DNA of 64,000 nt from UBA966 sp046350355 (GTDB lineage Bacteria > Planctomycetota > Phycisphaerae > Phycisphaerales > SM1A02), in assembly GCA_046350355.1 (NCBI GenBank), contig JAXMAN010000002.1, forward strand, positions 992,001 to 1,056,000. Reading direction: 5' to 3'. Below are positions 6,663 to 15,091 of the stretch, piece by piece. A model generated the notes under the pieces. The model was not told the origin of the DNA. It saw nothing but the letters and a program-made list of their open reading frames with translations, and searched no databases. Numbering within the stretch: position 1 is the first letter of the stretch; each line of letters begins with the position of its first letter. Both the position numbers and the translations under genes were made by a program.

Positions 6663-8929
6663 TCGTCCAGCACGCGGAGCACGCAAGCCAGGCGGCCGAG
6701 ACCGCGGCGACCCACGCCGCGCATGCCGCGCACGCGTACGCCGACGTCGGCGCGCTGCACCTCATCCCGGCGGCCCCGGGCGACTCCTTCAGCTGGCTGA
6801 AGTGGATGCTGATCGCCCCGCTGGCGTCGGTGGTCCTCTGCGGCCTCTTCGCGCTGCTGAAGGTCCGCAACCGGATGCCCGCGGTCTTCACCGTCGCGGC
6901 CTTCGCGACGGCGGCGGTCCTGGCCGTCTCCTTCTACTTCAGCTGGGGCCCGACCCTCTTCTCGACCCACACGCCGCTGGCGATCCCCCTCTTCGACTGG
7001 ATCACGGTCCGCTGGGGCGATGCGCCGCTGCAGGCCTTCAGCGTCGGCTTCGGCTTCTACATCGACGGCCTCACGCTGCTGTGGATGCTCTTCGTGACGG
7101 TGCTGGCGACGCTCATCGCGACCTACGCCAGCGAGTACATGGAGACGGACGTCCGCAGCGGCTACGCGCGCTTCTTCTTCGGCGTCAGCCTCTTCGTGAC
7201 GAGCATGCTCATCCTGGTGATGAGCGACAGCCTGGTCGGCCTCTACCTGGGCTGGGAGGGCGTGGGCTTCTGCTCCTACTTCCTCATCGGCTACTACTTC
7301 AACCAGCCGGGCGCCACGGCCGCCGCGAAGAAGGCCTTCATCATGAACCGCGTCGGCGACCTCGGCCTGGCGCTGGCGATCTTCCTGATCTGGGTCAACT
7401 ACGGCACGGTCTCCTACGACGGCCTCTTCCAGGCGATCTCCGCCGCGCCGGTCCACGGCGCGCACGGCGGCTGGAGCACGGCCGCGATCCCCTTCCTCCT
7501 GCTGCTGGCCGTCGCCGGCAAGAGCGCGCAGCTGCCGCTCTTCACCTGGCTTCCCGACGCGATGTGGGGCCCGACCCCCGTCTCCGCGCTCATCCACGCC
7601 GCGACCATGGTGACCGCGGGCATCTACCTGCTCGCTCGCACCGCGCCCTTCTTCACCGCGCACGCCATCGGCGCCGAGTGGGCCGAGACCGCGCTGATGA
7701 CCGTCGGCTGGGTGGGCTGCCTCACCGCGCTCCTGGGCGCGACGATCGCCTGCGGGCAGTTCGACTACAAGCGCGTCTTCGCCTACTCCACCATCAGCTC
7801 GCTGGGCTACATGGTGATGGGCCTGGGCGTGGGCACCGCCTTCGGCGGCGTCTACTACGTCTTCGCGCACGCGTGGTTCAAGGCGCTGCTCTTCCTGACC
7901 GCCGGCGCCGTCATGCACGGCATGGCCGGGCAGGTCGACTTCCGCAAGCTCTCCGGCCTGCTCAAGGTCCCGGGCTTCCGCATCACGATGTGGTGCATGT
8001 TCCTGGGCTGCCTCTTCCTGGCCGCCGCGCCCTTCACCGCCGCCGCGCTCAGCAAGGACGTCATCCTGATGCAGGCGCTCACGAGCGACCACGAGCAGCT
8101 CCGCTGGATGGGCTGGCTGGGCGTCCTCACCGCCGGCATCACCGCGTACTACGCCTTCCGCGTCTGGTTCCGCCTGGCGACCGGCCCCGTCTCGATCGAG
8201 CCGGGCCCCGACCAGCACGGCCACGGCGAGGGCGAGGAAGTCCACGACCACGCCGCGCACTCGCATTCGCCGGCGCACGGCGGGCACGGTCACGGCTCGC
8301 ACGGCTCGCACGGCCACGGCTTCCACCCGCATCCGCCGGGCTGGCGCATCAACGGCGTCCTGGCGGTCATCGCCATCGGCTCGATCCTCGCGGGCCTGCC
8401 GACCTACCTCGCCGGCAGCGAGGGCTTCAACTGGATCCAGCGCTTCGTCGCCAACTCCAGCGCCTTCTTCCGCGCCGTCGAGCCCGAGCACGGCGAGATC
8501 CTCGGCCGCGACGCGCACGGCACGCTCTTCGCCATCGCGACCGCGGTGTGCGCGCTGGGCATCGGCATCGCCTTCGTCCTGCACTGCGCCAACCGCGCGA
8601 TGGGCGACCGCCTGCGCGCCTCGATGCTCGGCTCGCCGCTGCTGCGGTGGATCCCGCTGGGCAGCGAGCACGGCTGGTGGGTCGACAATCTCTACTACTG
8701 GCTCTTCACGCTCCCGGCCTGGGCGATCGCCAGCATCTGCGACGCGATTGACCGGATCTTCCTCGACTGGATCGTGGCCGGCATCGGCGGGTTCCCCCGC
8801 GCGCTGGGCCGGGTCTTCCAGCCGCTCTACAGCGGCGCCGTTCAGGGCTACGCGCTCACGATGGCCGGCGGCGTCGGACTGATCGTCGCGTGGGTCGTCT
8901 GGATCTGGCTCAAGGGAGGTACGTCGTGA
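6659..8929 (+). CDS. nuoL: NADH-quinone oxidoreductase subunit L (proton-pumping)
   Basis: 756 residues, against 613 in E. coli. Distal antiporter-like proton-pumping subunit of complex I. Core motifs are present: FFFGVSLFVTSMLILVMSD, the helix-5 glutamate in YLGWEGVGFCSYFLIG, the helix-7 region FLLLLAVAGKSAQLPLFTWLPDAM, and PTPVSALIHAATMVTAGIYLL. Residues about 518-560 form a loop with 14 histidines, rich in Gly and Ser, placed after VWFRLATGP where other NuoL proteins have a short linker. The N-terminal 35 residues (HAEHASQAAETAATHAAHAAH and on) are also His/Ala-rich. Overlaps nuoK by ATGA and nuoM by GTGA. Confidence 0.95.
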   Translation: MIVQHAEHASQAAETAATHAAHAAHAYADVGALHLIPAAPGDSFSWLKWMLIAPLASVVLCGLFALLKVRNRMPAVFTVAAFATAAVLAVSFYFSWGPTLFSTHTPLAIPLFDWITVRWGDAPLQAFSVGFGFYIDGLTLLWMLFVTVLATLIATYASEYMETDVRSGYARFFFGVSLFVTSMLILVMSDSLVGLYLGWEGVGFCSYFLIGYYFNQPGATAAAKKAFIMNRVGDLGLALAIFLIWVNYGTVSYDGLFQAISAAPVHGAHGGWSTAAIPFLLLLAVAGKSAQLPLFTWLPDAMWGPTPVSALIHAATMVTAGIYLLARTAPFFTAHAIGAEWAETALMTVGWVGCLTALLGATIACGQFDYKRVFAYSTISSLGYMVMGLGVGTAFGGVYYVFAHAWFKALLFLTAGAVMHGMAGQVDFRKLSGLLKVPGFRITMWCMFLGCLFLAAAPFTAAALSKDVILMQALTSDHEQLRWMGWLGVLTAGITAYYAFRVWFRLATGPVSIEPGPDQHGHGEGEEVHDHAAHSHSPAHGGHGHGSHGSHGHGFHPHPPGWRINGVLAVIAIGSILAGLPTYLAGSEGFNWIQRFVANSSAFFRAVEPEHGEILGRDAHGTLFAIATAVCALGIGIAFVLHCANRAMGDRLRASMLGSPLLRWIPLGSEHGWWVDNLYYWLFTLPAWAIASICDAIDRIFLDWIVAGIGGFPRALGRVFQPLYSGAVQGYALTMAGGVGLIVAWVVWIWLKGGTS

Positions 8930-10620
8930 CGCTCGCGGTCCTGCTCTTCGTCCTGCCGGTGGTGGGCGCGGGCCTCTGCGCCATCAGCACCGAGCGCGCC
9001 GCGAAGTGGACGGGCTTCCTGGCCGCGATGGTCACCCTGGCCGTCGCCTGCGCCTTCGCCTTCGAGTTCAACGCCTGGGGCACCGCCGGCGTCTACCCCA
9101 ACGCCGAGGGCTGGGAGCTCTTCCGCGCCTTCGGCGTGAGCTTCCTCATCGGCGCGGACACCATCAGCATGGTGCTCATCCTGCTGACGGCGCTCCTGAT
9201 CCCCTGCGCCCTGCTCGTGAGCTTCAGCAGCGTCACGCAGCGCCAGCGCAACTTCTACGCGCAGTTCCTGCTCCTGGAGGGCGCGGTCATGCTCGCCTTC
9301 CTGGCGCGCGACGTGATCCTCTTCTACATCGGCTACGAGTTCACCCTCGTCCCGCTCTTCCTGATCGTCGCGATCTGGGGCGGCACCGACCGCCGCTCCG
9401 CCGCGATCCGCCTCTGGGTCTTCTCCTTCGTCGGGTCGGTGATCTCCCTCGTGGGCTTCATCTACCTGGGCGTCGCCCGCGCGAACGCCACCGGCGAGCC
9501 GGTCAGCTTCGCCATCAGCGCGCTCACCAGCTACGGCCAGAGCCTGCCCGCCGTCGAGCAGTGGTGGGTCTTCCTCGCGCTCATGGGCGGCTTCGCGGTG
9601 AAGGTCCCCTACTTCCCGGCGCACTCCTGGCTGCCGCTGGCGCACGGCGAGGCCCCCACCGCGGGCTCCGTCGTCCTGGCCGGCGTCATCATCAAGATCG
9701 GCCAGTACGGCGCCCTGCGCTTCGCGCTGCCCATGGCTCCCGAGGGCGGCCTCGCGCTGACGCAGGCCTTCTGCATGCTCAGCGTCGTCGGCATCATCGC
9801 GATGAGCCTGGTCTGCTGGGTCCAGAACGACGTGAAGCGGCTGGTCGCCTACAGCTCCGTGGCCCACATGGGCCTGGCGATGCTGGCGCTCTTCGCCTTC
9901 AACAGCGTCGGTATGGAAGGCAGCCTGCTGTACATGGTCAACCACGGCCTCTCGACCGCGGGCATGTTCATGTGCATCGGCATCATGTACGAGCGCTACC
10001 ACACGAAGGACCTGGACACCGTGGGCGGCCTGATGAAGCGCATGCCCATCTGGGCGGTCTTCATGGTCTTCTTCGCGATGGCCTCGCTCGCGCTGCCCGG
10101 CCTCAACGGCTTCGTGAGCGAGTTCCTCTGCCTGCTGGGCGTCTACTCCAGCGAGGCGCACGCGGGCACCGGCTACCCGGGCATCCTGGGCCCCGGCTAC
10201 GCGCTGCTTGCCGCGAGCGCGCTGGTCCTGGGCGCGCTCTACATCCTGCGCATGCTGCAGAAGTTCGTCTTCGGACCGCTGCGCGAGCCCGGCCACGGCG
10301 GTCACGGCCACGGCCACCACGCACACGACCAGCACGGCCACGCCGAGATCCGCGACCTCAACGGCCGCGAGATCCTGGCGATGCTCCCGCTCGCCGCGGC
10401 GTGCATCGTGATCGGCGTCTATCCGAAGCCGCTGCTGCACGCGCTCGAGCCCGCCGCCGCGGGCGTGCTCCAGCCCTACCAGGCGCTTCTGCAGCGCGAC
10501 CTGCCCGGCCCCAAGGCCGCGCAGTCGGGTCAGGCCGCGCCCGCCGCGGCTGAGGCGACGCCCGTCGCCGCCGCCACCAGCGCCGCCCCGACCGCCCCCG
10601 CCGCGGAGGGCATCCAGTGA
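8926..10620 (+). CDS. nuoM: NADH-quinone oxidoreductase subunit M (proton-pumping)
   Basis: 564 residues. Antiporter-like membrane subunit of complex I. Key residues visible are the helix-5 glutamate in ILFYIGYEFTLVPLFLIV, the helix-7 lysine in GGFAVKVPYFPAHSWLPLAH, and the AYSSVAHMGLAMLAL and ALPGLNGFVSEFL helices. After about residue 455 an insert with eight histidines (starting GHGGHGHGHHAHD) follows RMLQKFVFGPL, echoing the His-rich loop of nuoL. The C-terminus is a long Ala/Pro-rich tail. The GTG start is backed by AAGGGAGGT seven bases upstream, inside nuoL. Its TGA overlaps the nuoN GTG. Confidence 0.95.
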   Translation: MTLAVLLFVLPVVGAGLCAISTERAAKWTGFLAAMVTLAVACAFAFEFNAWGTAGVYPNAEGWELFRAFGVSFLIGADTISMVLILLTALLIPCALLVSFSSVTQRQRNFYAQFLLLEGAVMLAFLARDVILFYIGYEFTLVPLFLIVAIWGGTDRRSAAIRLWVFSFVGSVISLVGFIYLGVARANATGEPVSFAISALTSYGQSLPAVEQWWVFLALMGGFAVKVPYFPAHSWLPLAHGEAPTAGSVVLAGVIIKIGQYGALRFALPMAPEGGLALTQAFCMLSVVGIIAMSLVCWVQNDVKRLVAYSSVAHMGLAMLALFAFNSVGMEGSLLYMVNHGLSTAGMFMCIGIMYERYHTKDLDTVGGLMKRMPIWAVFMVFFAMASLALPGLNGFVSEFLCLLGVYSSEAHAGTGYPGILGPGYALLAASALVLGALYILRMLQKFVFGPLREPGHGGHGHGHHAHDQHGHAEIRDLNGREILAMLPLAAACIVIGVYPKPLLHALEPAAAGVLQPYQALLQRDLPGPKAAQSGQAAPAAAEATPVAAATSAAPTAPAAEGIQ

Positions 10621-12308
10621 TCCCGATGCTCGCCGACCTCTCCGCCGTCGCCCCCGGCCTGCTCGCCAGCGGATCGCTGGCGCCGAAGTTCTCGCTGATC
10701 GCACCCGAGATGGTCCTCTTCTGCGGCGCCGTGCTGGCCGCGATCCTGGGCCTCTCGCGCTCGCGCTCGGTCCGCGTGGCCACCCCGTGGCTCGCGCTGG
10801 CGACGCTCGGCGCGACCCTCATCACCACCCTCTGGATCTGGACCCCCGAAGCCGCCGCCGCCGCGCAGCTTCCGATGCCGATGCTCGGCAAGTACGTGAT
10901 CGCGATGCTCTGCGTCGTGGGCGCGGGCCATGTGATGAGCTCGATGGGCCAGATCGACCGCGCGTACGAGCGGCAGATCGCCGTCGGCAGCGCGAGCTTC
11001 GATCCGGTGCGCATCATCCAGGGCGAGTACTACGCCTTCCTGCTCCTGAGCCTCTGCGGCGCGATGCTCCTCTGCCACGCGACCGACCTCGTCTGGCTCT
11101 TCCTGGCCTTCGAGCTCTGCTCGCTCCCGACCTACGTGCTCGTCGCCATCGGCCGCACCGCCGACCGCAGCATGGAGGCGGCGATCAAGTACTTCTTCCT
11201 GGGCGCGATGAGCACCGCGACCATGCTGCTGGGCTTCGCCTTCCTCTACGGCGCGACCGGCACGCTGGAGCTGGAGCCCATGCGCGAGGCCTTCCAGGCG
11301 CAGGCGCAGACCACCGGCATCGGCTCGGTCGCGATCGTGGGCATCCTGCTCGCGGTCATCGGCATCTGCTTCAAGCTCGCCGCGGTGCCGATGCACTTCT
11401 ACGCGCCGGACGTCTACGAGGGCGCCGCCACCCCGGTGGCCGCCTTCATCAGCTTCGTCCCCAAGGTGCAGGGCTTCGTGACCCTGATCCTGCTGCTGGG
11501 CACCGTCGGCTGGAACTCCAGCGGCGAACCCTCGCTGCCCCCGGTGATCGCGGCGGTCCTGTGGATGATCGCCGTCCTGACGATGACGCTGGGCAACATC
11601 GGCGGCCTGCTGCAGGGCTCGACCAAGCGCATGCTCGCGTACAGCTCGATCGCCAACAGCGGGTACATGCTGGTGGGCGTCCTGGGCGCGCCGCTGATCG
11701 GCATCGACGCGATGCTGCTCTACCTGCTCACCTACGGCGTCGCGAACCTCGCCACCTTCGGCGCGCTCGCGGCCGTGGAGCGCAACGGCGCCGAGGTGGA
11801 CTCGATCGACGACCTCGCGGGCCTGCGCGTGCGCGCGCCGCTCGCGGCGGTGGCCCTGGCCATCGGCGCCCTCAGCCTCACCGGCATCCCGCCGCTGCTG
11901 GGCTTCTGGGGCAAGCTGGGCATCCTGATGACCACCGTGCAGGCGCACCAGAAGCCGCTGCTGGTCATCGTGGCGCTCAACAGCGCGATCGCCGCCTTCT
12001 ACTACCTGCGGCTGGTCGCCTGGCCGTGGGTGCAGGAGCCGACGCCGCGCACGCAGGGCGTGACGCACACGCCGGGGCTCTGGCCGCGGCTGAGCGCGAT
12101 CGTCTTCGCGGTGGGCTGCATCGTCGTCCCCGTCGCGGTCGGTCCCTGCAAGGACCTGGCCGTCCAGGCGGCGCGATTCCAGTTCCAGAACGCGCCGGCG
12201 CCCGCCGCGGCGCAGGCGCCCGCGTCCTCAAACCCCGCGAATCCAGCCGCCTCGGAGCCTTCCAATGCTCCGGCGCAGACGCTATCATTGTCCCTCCGCC
12301 ACCGGTGA
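10617..12308 (+). CDS. nuoN: NADH-quinone oxidoreductase subunit N (proton-pumping)
   Basis: 563 residues. Third antiporter-like pump subunit and the last gene of the operon. Diagnostic blocks are LVWLFLAFELCSLPTYVLVA (helix-5 Glu), MEAAIKYFFLGAMSTATMLLG, GICFKLAAVPMHFYAPDVYEGA (helix-7 Lys), LLQGSTKRMLAYSSIANSGYML and SLTGIPPLLGFWGKLGI. The last 60 residues are an Ala/Pro/Ser-rich tail with no membrane segment. The GTG overlaps the nuoM stop. The 3' end contains the predicted promoter of the downstream tRNA-Arg gene. Confidence 0.95.
   Translation: MIPMLADLSAVAPGLLASGSLAPKFSLIAPEMVLFCGAVLAAILGLSRSRSVRVATPWLALATLGATLITTLWIWTPEAAAAAQLPMPMLGKYVIAMLCVVGAGHVMSSMGQIDRAYERQIAVGSASFDPVRIIQGEYYAFLLLSLCGAMLLCHATDLVWLFLAFELCSLPTYVLVAIGRTADRSMEAAIKYFFLGAMSTATMLLGFAFLYGATGTLELEPMREAFQAQAQTTGIGSVAIVGILLAVIGICFKLAAVPMHFYAPDVYEGAATPVAAFISFVPKVQGFVTLILLLGTVGWNSSGEPSLPPVIAAVLWMIAVLTMTLGNIGGLLQGSTKRMLAYSSIANSGYMLVGVLGAPLIGIDAMLLYLLTYGVANLATFGALAAVERNGAEVDSIDDLAGLRVRAPLAAVALAIGALSLTGIPPLLGFWGKLGILMTTVQAHQKPLLVIVALNSAIAAFYYLRLVAWPWVQEPTPRTQGVTHTPGLWPRLSAIVFAVGCIVVPVAVGPCKDLAVQAARFQFQNAPAPAAAQAPASSNPANPAASEPSNAPAQTLSLSLRHR
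12260..12288 (+). promoter_or_regulatory. Promoter of tRNA-Arg, inside the 3' end of nuoN
   Basis: TTCCAA (12260-12265) and TATCAT (12283-12288) with 17-base spacing, about 40 bases before the mature tRNA. It overlaps the last codons of nuoN. Confidence 0.5.
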
Positions 12309-12327
12309 CCCCGGCGGTGGGACGCGT

Positions 12328-12401
12328 GCGACTGTAGCTCAATTGGATAGAGCATCGGTCTACGAAACCGAAGGTTGATGGTTCGAGCCCATCCAGTCGC
12401 G
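12328..12401 (+). tRNA. tRNA-Arg (anticodon ACG)
   Basis: A 74-base cloverleaf: 7-bp acceptor GCGACTG/CAGTCGC with discriminator G, D-arm GCTC/GAGC, anticodon stem TCGGT/ACCGA with loop CTACGAA, and T-arm GATGG/CCATC with loop TTCGAGC. The anticodon ACG would be edited to ICG and read CGU/CGC/CGA. The 3' CCA is not encoded. Confidence 0.97.
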
Positions 12402-12406
12402 TTCCA

Positions 12407-12443
12407 GCGGCCCCGGCACCCCCGCCGGGGCCGCGGTGTTTTT
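12407..12443 (+). terminator. Rho-independent terminator after tRNA-Arg
   Basis: A perfect 10-bp stem GCGGCCCCGG / CCGGGGCCGC with an 8-base loop, followed by GGTG and five T. It begins 5 bases after the tRNA and separates the nuo-tRNA unit from the next operon. Confidence 0.88.
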
Positions 12444-12523
12444 GCGCTCGCTGCGACACCCGCCGGGGGTAGCCTCATCCCGACCGCGCGCCCAGCCCAG
12501 CGCGCCCAACGAGGGGAACCCCC

Positions 12524-15091
12524 ATGGCACTGCTCGCCCGATCCGGCCGTCTGCTGCGCTCCGCCCTGCTCTGCCTCGCGGCCGCCGCCGCGCTGGCCTC
12601 CGCCCCGACCGCGCGTGCCCAGGGCACCAACGGCCAGGTCCCGGACCCCATCTCGATGTCCGAGCTCACGACGACGCTGCGCCGCTACGCGCAGCCGACG
12701 CCGGAGCAGCTCGCCGCGATCGAGCCCCTGCACGACGCCTACATCCAGCGCATGAAGGCGCTGCGCGAGGGGGAGATCGAGCGCTTCCTCGCCGCCACCC
12801 GCAAGATGCAGGGCGGGATGCCCCGCCGTCAGGAGGCGGAGGACTTCATCCGCGACTACGAGCGGATCCTGAAGCAGGTCGCCGAGGCCGACGACGCGCT
12901 CTTCGCCTCCATCGCCAGCTCGATGGGCGAGGGGAAGGCCGTCGCCATCAACCGCGCGCGCGATGCCCGCGACCGCGCGCGCTCGCAGATCGGCATCACC
13001 GGCGGCATGTTCGGCCAGCAGGGCCGCGTCGACGTCTCCGCCCTCGTGATGGAGCTCAAGCTCTCCCCCGAGGCGCTCGCCGCCGTCGATCCCCTGCTCC
13101 AGGAGTACGAGCGCCAGTACACGGCGCTCTCGCGCGAGGCGGCGACCGCCTCGACGCGCATGATCCGCGACATGTTCGACGGGCTCGAGAAGGCGGGCTT
13201 CGCGGGCATCAACGGCGAGGACCTCGCCGGCGATCCCGAGCGCATGCAGGCGATGATGGAGGCCGTGCAGACGGTGATGCGCGCCGCCGGCGAGCGCCCG
13301 CGCGCGAAGTTCGCCGAGATCGCGCAGCTCCACTCCAAGACCGCCAAGACGCTGCTGCCGCAGCTTCCCGATGCGGAGCGCGACCGGTTCCTCGACCGCT
13401 ATGTCCGCGCCGCGTACCCGCAGCTCGCGATGGGCGGCCTGAACTCGCCCGAAGGCGTCCTGCGCCTGGCGCTGCGCTCGAAGGACCTGACCGCCGAGCA
13501 GCGCACGCAGCTCGAGGCGATCCGCGACCAGTGGCGCCGCGAGGATTCCGCCGCGCTGGAGGAGGGCATGCGCGCCGTCGATGCGCAGTCGAACAAGTCA
13601 AGCCCATTCGACTTCGACGCCGCCGCGCAGGAGGAGTATTCCAAGACGCTGCAGGCGAGCTTCCAGAAGCGCGCCGAGGCCTCCTCGAAGGCGCTCCAGG
13701 CGATCAAGGCGCTCATCGGCGACGAGCGCGTGCAGAAGCTCGCCGAGGCGCAGGAGGAGCGCGCCGTCGCGGGCGCGCCGACGATCGCGGCCGCGGGCGG
13801 GGTCGCGGTCGCCACCGCGGAGGGCGAGGTCGTCGTGACCGGCACCGAGGCCGTCGAAGCCGACGCGGGCGAGATCAAGCGCCAGACGCTCGCGGCCCGC
13901 CGCACCAGCGCGATCGCGGAGAAGGCCATCGGCGTCGAGGCGCTGCAGACGCTCGAGCGCTTCACCGACCTGGACCAGGCGCAGCGCGAGCTCGCGGCGA
14001 CGCTCATCGGCGACGCCGAGAAGCAGTGGGACGCGCAGCTCGAACCGATCCGGGCCAAGGCGAACGAGGGCAACCGCGGCCGCTTCCCCAGCTCCAACGA
14101 CGCCGCCGCCCAGAAGGCCGCCGACGCCGCGCGCGCCAGCTACTACGAGGCGCTGCGCGATCTCGGCCGCCGCGCCGAGGCCATGGACACGGAGCTGCTC
14201 ACCACCCTCGCGCACGCGCTGGGCGACCGCGCCGCGGCGGGGCTGCAGGCGATCCGCCTCGAGCGCATCGTCGCCCGCAGCGACATGGGCGATCCCACCA
14301 TGCAATTCGGCGTGATCGCCGGACAGGAGGCGCAGCCGGTGGACATCGCCAGGCTGCTGGGCGAGGCCTCGGTCTCGCGCGCCGAGCGCGCCGCCGCGAT
14401 CGCGGCCGTCGCCGCGGACCTCGAAGCCACCGCCGGCCGCCTGACGCAGGCGCGCGAGGACGCGCTCGCCGCCGCGCAGCGCCTGGAGGACTTCCAGCAG
14501 ACCTTCTCGCGCTTCCAGCCCGGCGAGAACGGCCAGCCGGACATGGCGGAGATGCAGAAGGCGGGGGTCGAGATGATGCGCCTGCAGTCGCAGGCCACGC
14601 AGGCTGGCACGCGCCGGCGCGAGGCGATCGCCGCCACGTGGGAGCGCATCCTGGCCGCGCTTCCGGAGGCGCCGCGCAAGCGTCTCGTCGAGGCGTACGA
14701 GGACGAGGCGTACCCGACCATCTTCCGCGACGCCCGCGCCGCCACGCCGCTCATCGACCGCGCGCTGGCGATGCCGGACCTCAGCGACGACCAGCGCACG
14801 CAGCTCCTGGCGCTGGGCGACCGCGTCCGCGCCGAGCACCGCGAGCTCTCGCGCAAGATGATTCCCAAGCCGGCGGGCGAGTTCCCCGGCGGCGACATGA
14901 ACGCGCAGGCGCGCTACTGGCAGGAGTACATGGACCGCCAGGCCGCCGCGCAGCGCGTCCAGTTCGAGCGCGACGAGAAGAGCCAGCGCGCCGTCGCCGC
15001 GCTGCGCCGCATCCTCAACGAGGCCCAGCGCGCGCGCATGCCGGAGCTGGAGAAGTACGAGGAGGCGGGGGCGAAGCGGGGTCAGGGGTGA
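12524..15091 (+). CDS. Secreted, helix-rich protein of unknown function (paralogue 1)
   Basis: 855 residues. An N-terminal Sec signal peptide with Arg-rich start, Leu/Ala core and ASAPTARAQ cleavage region. The mature protein is almost wholly charged, Ala/Arg/Glu-rich and helical, with little Trp or Cys, suggesting long coiled-coil or helical-bundle segments. The start of the mature part (MSELTTTLRRY, AIEPLHDAYIQRMKALREGEIE) and the end (EHRELSRKMIPK, FERDEKSQRAVAALRRILNEAQR) recur in the next gene, so the two are tandem duplicates. The ATG is preceded by GAGGGG with about 8 bases spacing. Its TGA overlaps the next ATG (TGATG). No enzyme motif recognised; a structural or scaffolding envelope role is only a guess. 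Confidence 0.85.
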   Translation: MALLARSGRLLRSALLCLAAAAALASAPTARAQGTNGQVPDPISMSELTTTLRRYAQPTPEQLAAIEPLHDAYIQRMKALREGEIERFLAATRKMQGGMPRRQEAEDFIRDYERILKQVAEADDALFASIASSMGEGKAVAINRARDARDRARSQIGITGGMFGQQGRVDVSALVMELKLSPEALAAVDPLLQEYERQYTALSREAATASTRMIRDMFDGLEKAGFAGINGEDLAGDPERMQAMMEAVQTVMRAAGERPRAKFAEIAQLHSKTAKTLLPQLPDAERDRFLDRYVRAAYPQLAMGGLNSPEGVLRLALRSKDLTAEQRTQLEAIRDQWRREDSAALEEGMRAVDAQSNKSSPFDFDAAAQEEYSKTLQASFQKRAEASSKALQAIKALIGDERVQKLAEAQEERAVAGAPTIAAAGGVAVATAEGEVVVTGTEAVEADAGEIKRQTLAARRTSAIAEKAIGVEALQTLERFTDLDQAQRELAATLIGDAEKQWDAQLEPIRAKANEGNRGRFPSSNDAAAQKAADAARASYYEALRDLGRRAEAMDTELLTTLAHALGDRAAAGLQAIRLERIVARSDMGDPTMQFGVIAGQEAQPVDIARLLGEASVSRAERAAAIAAVAADLEATAGRLTQAREDALAAAQRLEDFQQTFSRFQPGENGQPDMAEMQKAGVEMMRLQSQATQAGTRRREAIAATWERILAALPEAPRKRLVEAYEDEAYPTIFRDARAATPLIDRALAMPDLSDDQRTQLLALGDRVRAEHRELSRKMIPKPAGEFPGGDMNAQARYWQEYMDRQAAAQRVQFERDEKSQRAVAALRRILNEAQRARMPELEKYEEAGAKRGQG

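Noticed and set aside
8210..8340. Metal-chaperone domain inserted in NuoL
   Set aside because: The segment is only a His/Gly/Ser run without folded-domain features; treated as a loop.
12328..12401. tRNA-Arg as an integration site of a mobile element
   Set aside because: No integrase, direct repeat of the tRNA 3' end or composition change follows; a normal terminator does.
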